A DNA stretch of 42,902 nt, from contig NZ_LFIQ01000111.1 in assembly GCF_001189245.1 (NCBI RefSeq), positions 120,542 through 163,443 on the forward strand. The letters are read 5' to 3'. Source of the stretch: Bradyrhizobium pachyrhizi (GTDB lineage: Bacteria > Pseudomonadota > Alphaproteobacteria > Rhizobiales > Xanthobacteraceae). The notes below the pieces were generated by a model. It was given only the letters and a program-made list of their open reading frames with translations. It was not told where the DNA came from and did not search any database. Shown here one piece after another: positions 41,474-42,902 of the stretch. Both the position numbers and the translations under genes were made by a program. The stretch's first letter is position 1; every line of letters starts with the position of its first letter.

Positions 41474-41490
41474 ATGCAAGCTCCTTGCAT
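41474..41490. promoter_or_regulatory. Candidate LysR operator with downstream half-site
   Basis: ATGCAAG-CTC-CTTGCAT is a perfect 17-base palindrome in the divergent gap. A half-site CTTGCAT recurs at 41546-41552, 13 bases before the MFS start. A full site plus a half-site near the promoter is a common LysR arrangement; binding is inferred. Confidence 0.5.
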
Positions 41491-41564
41491 AGCTTTCTTT
41501 TCTGAGGTCCCCTTCTGATGCTCGCCCGCCCAAGCTTTAGATTTTCTTGCATTAGAGGGCGGCA

Positions 41565-42764
41565 ATGAGCGTGTCGGCCGAAACCGGCACGACGCGGCCC
41601 GACCGTGCCCGGTCAACCCGCACCCTGACCGTGACCGGGCTCAACCACGCCCTCCACGACGGCTACACCGACGTCATCTACGTGCTGTTGCCGGTCTGGC
41701 AGGCCGAATTTGCGCTGAGCTACGGGCTGCTGGCGCTGCTGCGCGGGCTCTATGCCGGCGCCATGGCCGGGCTGCAGATTCCGGTCGGACGCATGGCAGA
41801 GCGGATCGACGGCAAGATCATCCTGATTGCGGGCACGGCGCTGTCGGCGCTCGGCTACGCGTTTGCTGGATTCTCCGGCGGTGTCATTGGCTTCGGCCTG
41901 GCGCTCGCGCTCTCCGGCGCGGGCTCGAGCACGCAGCATCCGATCGCATCCGCCGCGGTGTCGCGTGCCTATGGCGCGGCGGCGCGCGGGCCGCTCGGCA
42001 TCTACAATTTCTCGGGCGATCTCGGCAAGGCGGCGATCCCGGCCCTGACCTCGATCCTGCTGGTGATCATGTCGTGGCGGCACACGCTGCTCGTGCTCGC
42101 TCTCGCAGGCTTGCTCGTCGCGATCTGCATTGCGCTCTGGATGCCGGCCGTCGGCAGGGGCGCCGAGCACAAGGCGACATCAGCATCGCGCGGCGCCAGC
42201 ACAGGCCGCGGCTTTCATTGGCTGCTCGCGATCGGAATTCTCGACACCGCGGTCAGGATGGGCTTTCTCACCTTCCTGCCGTTCCTGCTGCGCGACAAGG
42301 GCGCCTCGCTGCCGACCAACGGCCTCGCGCTGGCGTTGGTCTTCATCGGCGGCGCCGCGGGAAAATTCACCTGCGGCTGGCTCGGCGCGCGGGTCGGCAC
42401 GCTGCGCACCGTGCTGATCACCGAAGGCGGCACGGCGGCGCTGATCGTCGCGGTGCTGGCGTTGCCGCTCGCACCGGCCATCGTGCTGCTGCCGCTGCTC
42501 GGCGTGATGCTCAACGGCACGTCATCGGTGCTCTACGGCACCGTGCCCGAGCTCACCCCCGCGCATCAGACCGAGCGCGCCTTCGCGCTGTTCTATACCG
42601 GAACGATCGGATCGGGCGCGATCGCGCCTGTTATCTACGGCCTGCTTGGCGACGCGCTCGGCCCGAGGCTCGCGACCGCAGCAACCGCGCTCACGGCGCT
42701 GGCGATCTGTCCGCTTGCGGTCGTGCTGGCGCGGCATCTCGCGGATGATGCGACGAAGGCGTGA
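41565..42764 (+). CDS. Major-facilitator transporter (fosmidomycin-resistance-like)
   Basis: Twelve-helix MFS transporter of 399 residues. The opening VTGLNHALHDGYTDVIYVLLPVWQAEF and the following helices match the Fsr/fosmidomycin-resistance group of drug-efflux permeases. A central loop near residue 200 divides the two halves. ATG 41565 has GAGGG six bases upstream. It is divergent from a LysR regulator, which probably controls it. The substrate cannot be read from sequence; a role in resistance is family analogy only. A family B repeat follows. Confidence 0.9.
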   Translation: MSVSAETGTTRPDRARSTRTLTVTGLNHALHDGYTDVIYVLLPVWQAEFALSYGLLALLRGLYAGAMAGLQIPVGRMAERIDGKIILIAGTALSALGYAFAGFSGGVIGFGLALALSGAGSSTQHPIASAAVSRAYGAAARGPLGIYNFSGDLGKAAIPALTSILLVIMSWRHTLLVLALAGLLVAICIALWMPAVGRGAEHKATSASRGASTGRGFHWLLAIGILDTAVRMGFLTFLPFLLRDKGASLPTNGLALALVFIGGAAGKFTCGWLGARVGTLRTVLITEGGTAALIVAVLALPLAPAIVLLPLLGVMLNGTSSVLYGTVPELTPAHQTERAFALFYTGTIGSGAIAPVIYGLLGDALGPRLATAATALTALAICPLAVVLARHLADDATKA

Positions 42765-42798
42765 CGCATAACATGCCTAAGTCCGCGCGACTGCCTGT

Positions 42799-42902
42799 CT
42801 TCTCCTTCCCCCTGAAAGGGGGAAGGTCGGGATGGGGTCAGCCGCGGGCGACGCTGCAAGCTGACAGAGCAGATCCCCACCCGCTTTGCTCTGACGAGCA
42901 AA
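42799..42902. repeat. Family B repeat copy 2, cut by window end
   Basis: Begins CTTCTCCTTCCCCCTGAAAG and continues with GGTCGGGATGGGGTCAGCCGC, closely matching copy 1 at 20634. It reaches CCCGCTTTGCTCTGACGAGCAAA before the window ends. Confidence 0.75.

Overview
The window is an ordinary, gene-dense stretch of high-GC alphaproteobacterial chromosome, most likely from Bradyrhizobium or a close relative in the Nitrobacteraceae. The evidence is the gene order (mdh-sucC-sucD-sucA-sucB-SDR-lpdA, acnA divergent from the ccm/cyc cytochrome c genes, dapF-mtaB near ftsY-ispZ, ffh-rpsP-rimM), several families typical of Rhizobiales (DUF2336, DUF2794, DUF1223, DUF4337), and a dense set of palindromic intergenic repeats. 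I place 39 protein genes with good support and see no rRNA, tRNA, phage, IS element, CRISPR array or secondary-metabolite cluster.

Layout. (1) 1-2430: xerC, a DUF4337 membrane protein and a small membrane protein. (2) 2468-14594, all on the minus strand: zapE, mdh, sucC, a DUF1579-like gene, sucD, sucA, sucB, an SDR and lpdA. This set covers the TCA segment from 2-oxoglutarate to succinate, plus malate oxidation. (3) 14745-20464: thpR, then a tesA-like esterase divergent from an ABC ATPase/permease pair (the tesA-ybbA-ybbP arrangement), then a Bax inhibitor-1 family protein. (4) 20812-25430: DUF2794, a candidate structured RNA, DUF1223 and aconitase. (5) 25671-28576: ccmABCDG for haem delivery and apocytochrome reduction. 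(6) 28761-34784: ispZ, ftsY, a pseudouridine synthase, DUF2336, mtaB and dapF. (7) 34967-37539: a periplasmic GyrI-like protein, a SIMPL protein and a Tat-exported metallo-hydrolase. (8) 37968-40472: ffh, rpsP and rimM. (9) 40482-42764: a LysR regulator divergent from a major-facilitator transporter.

The genes share a few themes: the TCA cycle (mdh, suc, lpdA, acnA), respiration (ccm), protein targeting (ftsY and ffh within 8 kb), RNA modification and ribosome maturation (mtaB, pseudouridine synthase, rpsP, rimM), and cell division (zapE, xerC, ispZ).

I see no new multi-gene system. The observations that most deserve follow-up are a plus-strand RNA candidate at about 21422-21562 with a textbook terminator and mutually exclusive pairings, an Irr-like palindrome between acnA and ccmA, a compensatory base change in the arms of a 49-bp repeat family that also sits on stop codons, a DUF1579-like gene coupled to sucC, a repeat placed in the ffh leader, and several uncatalogued operator-like palindromes. 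Start codons were chosen by eye from ribosome-binding sites and remain provisional where stated.
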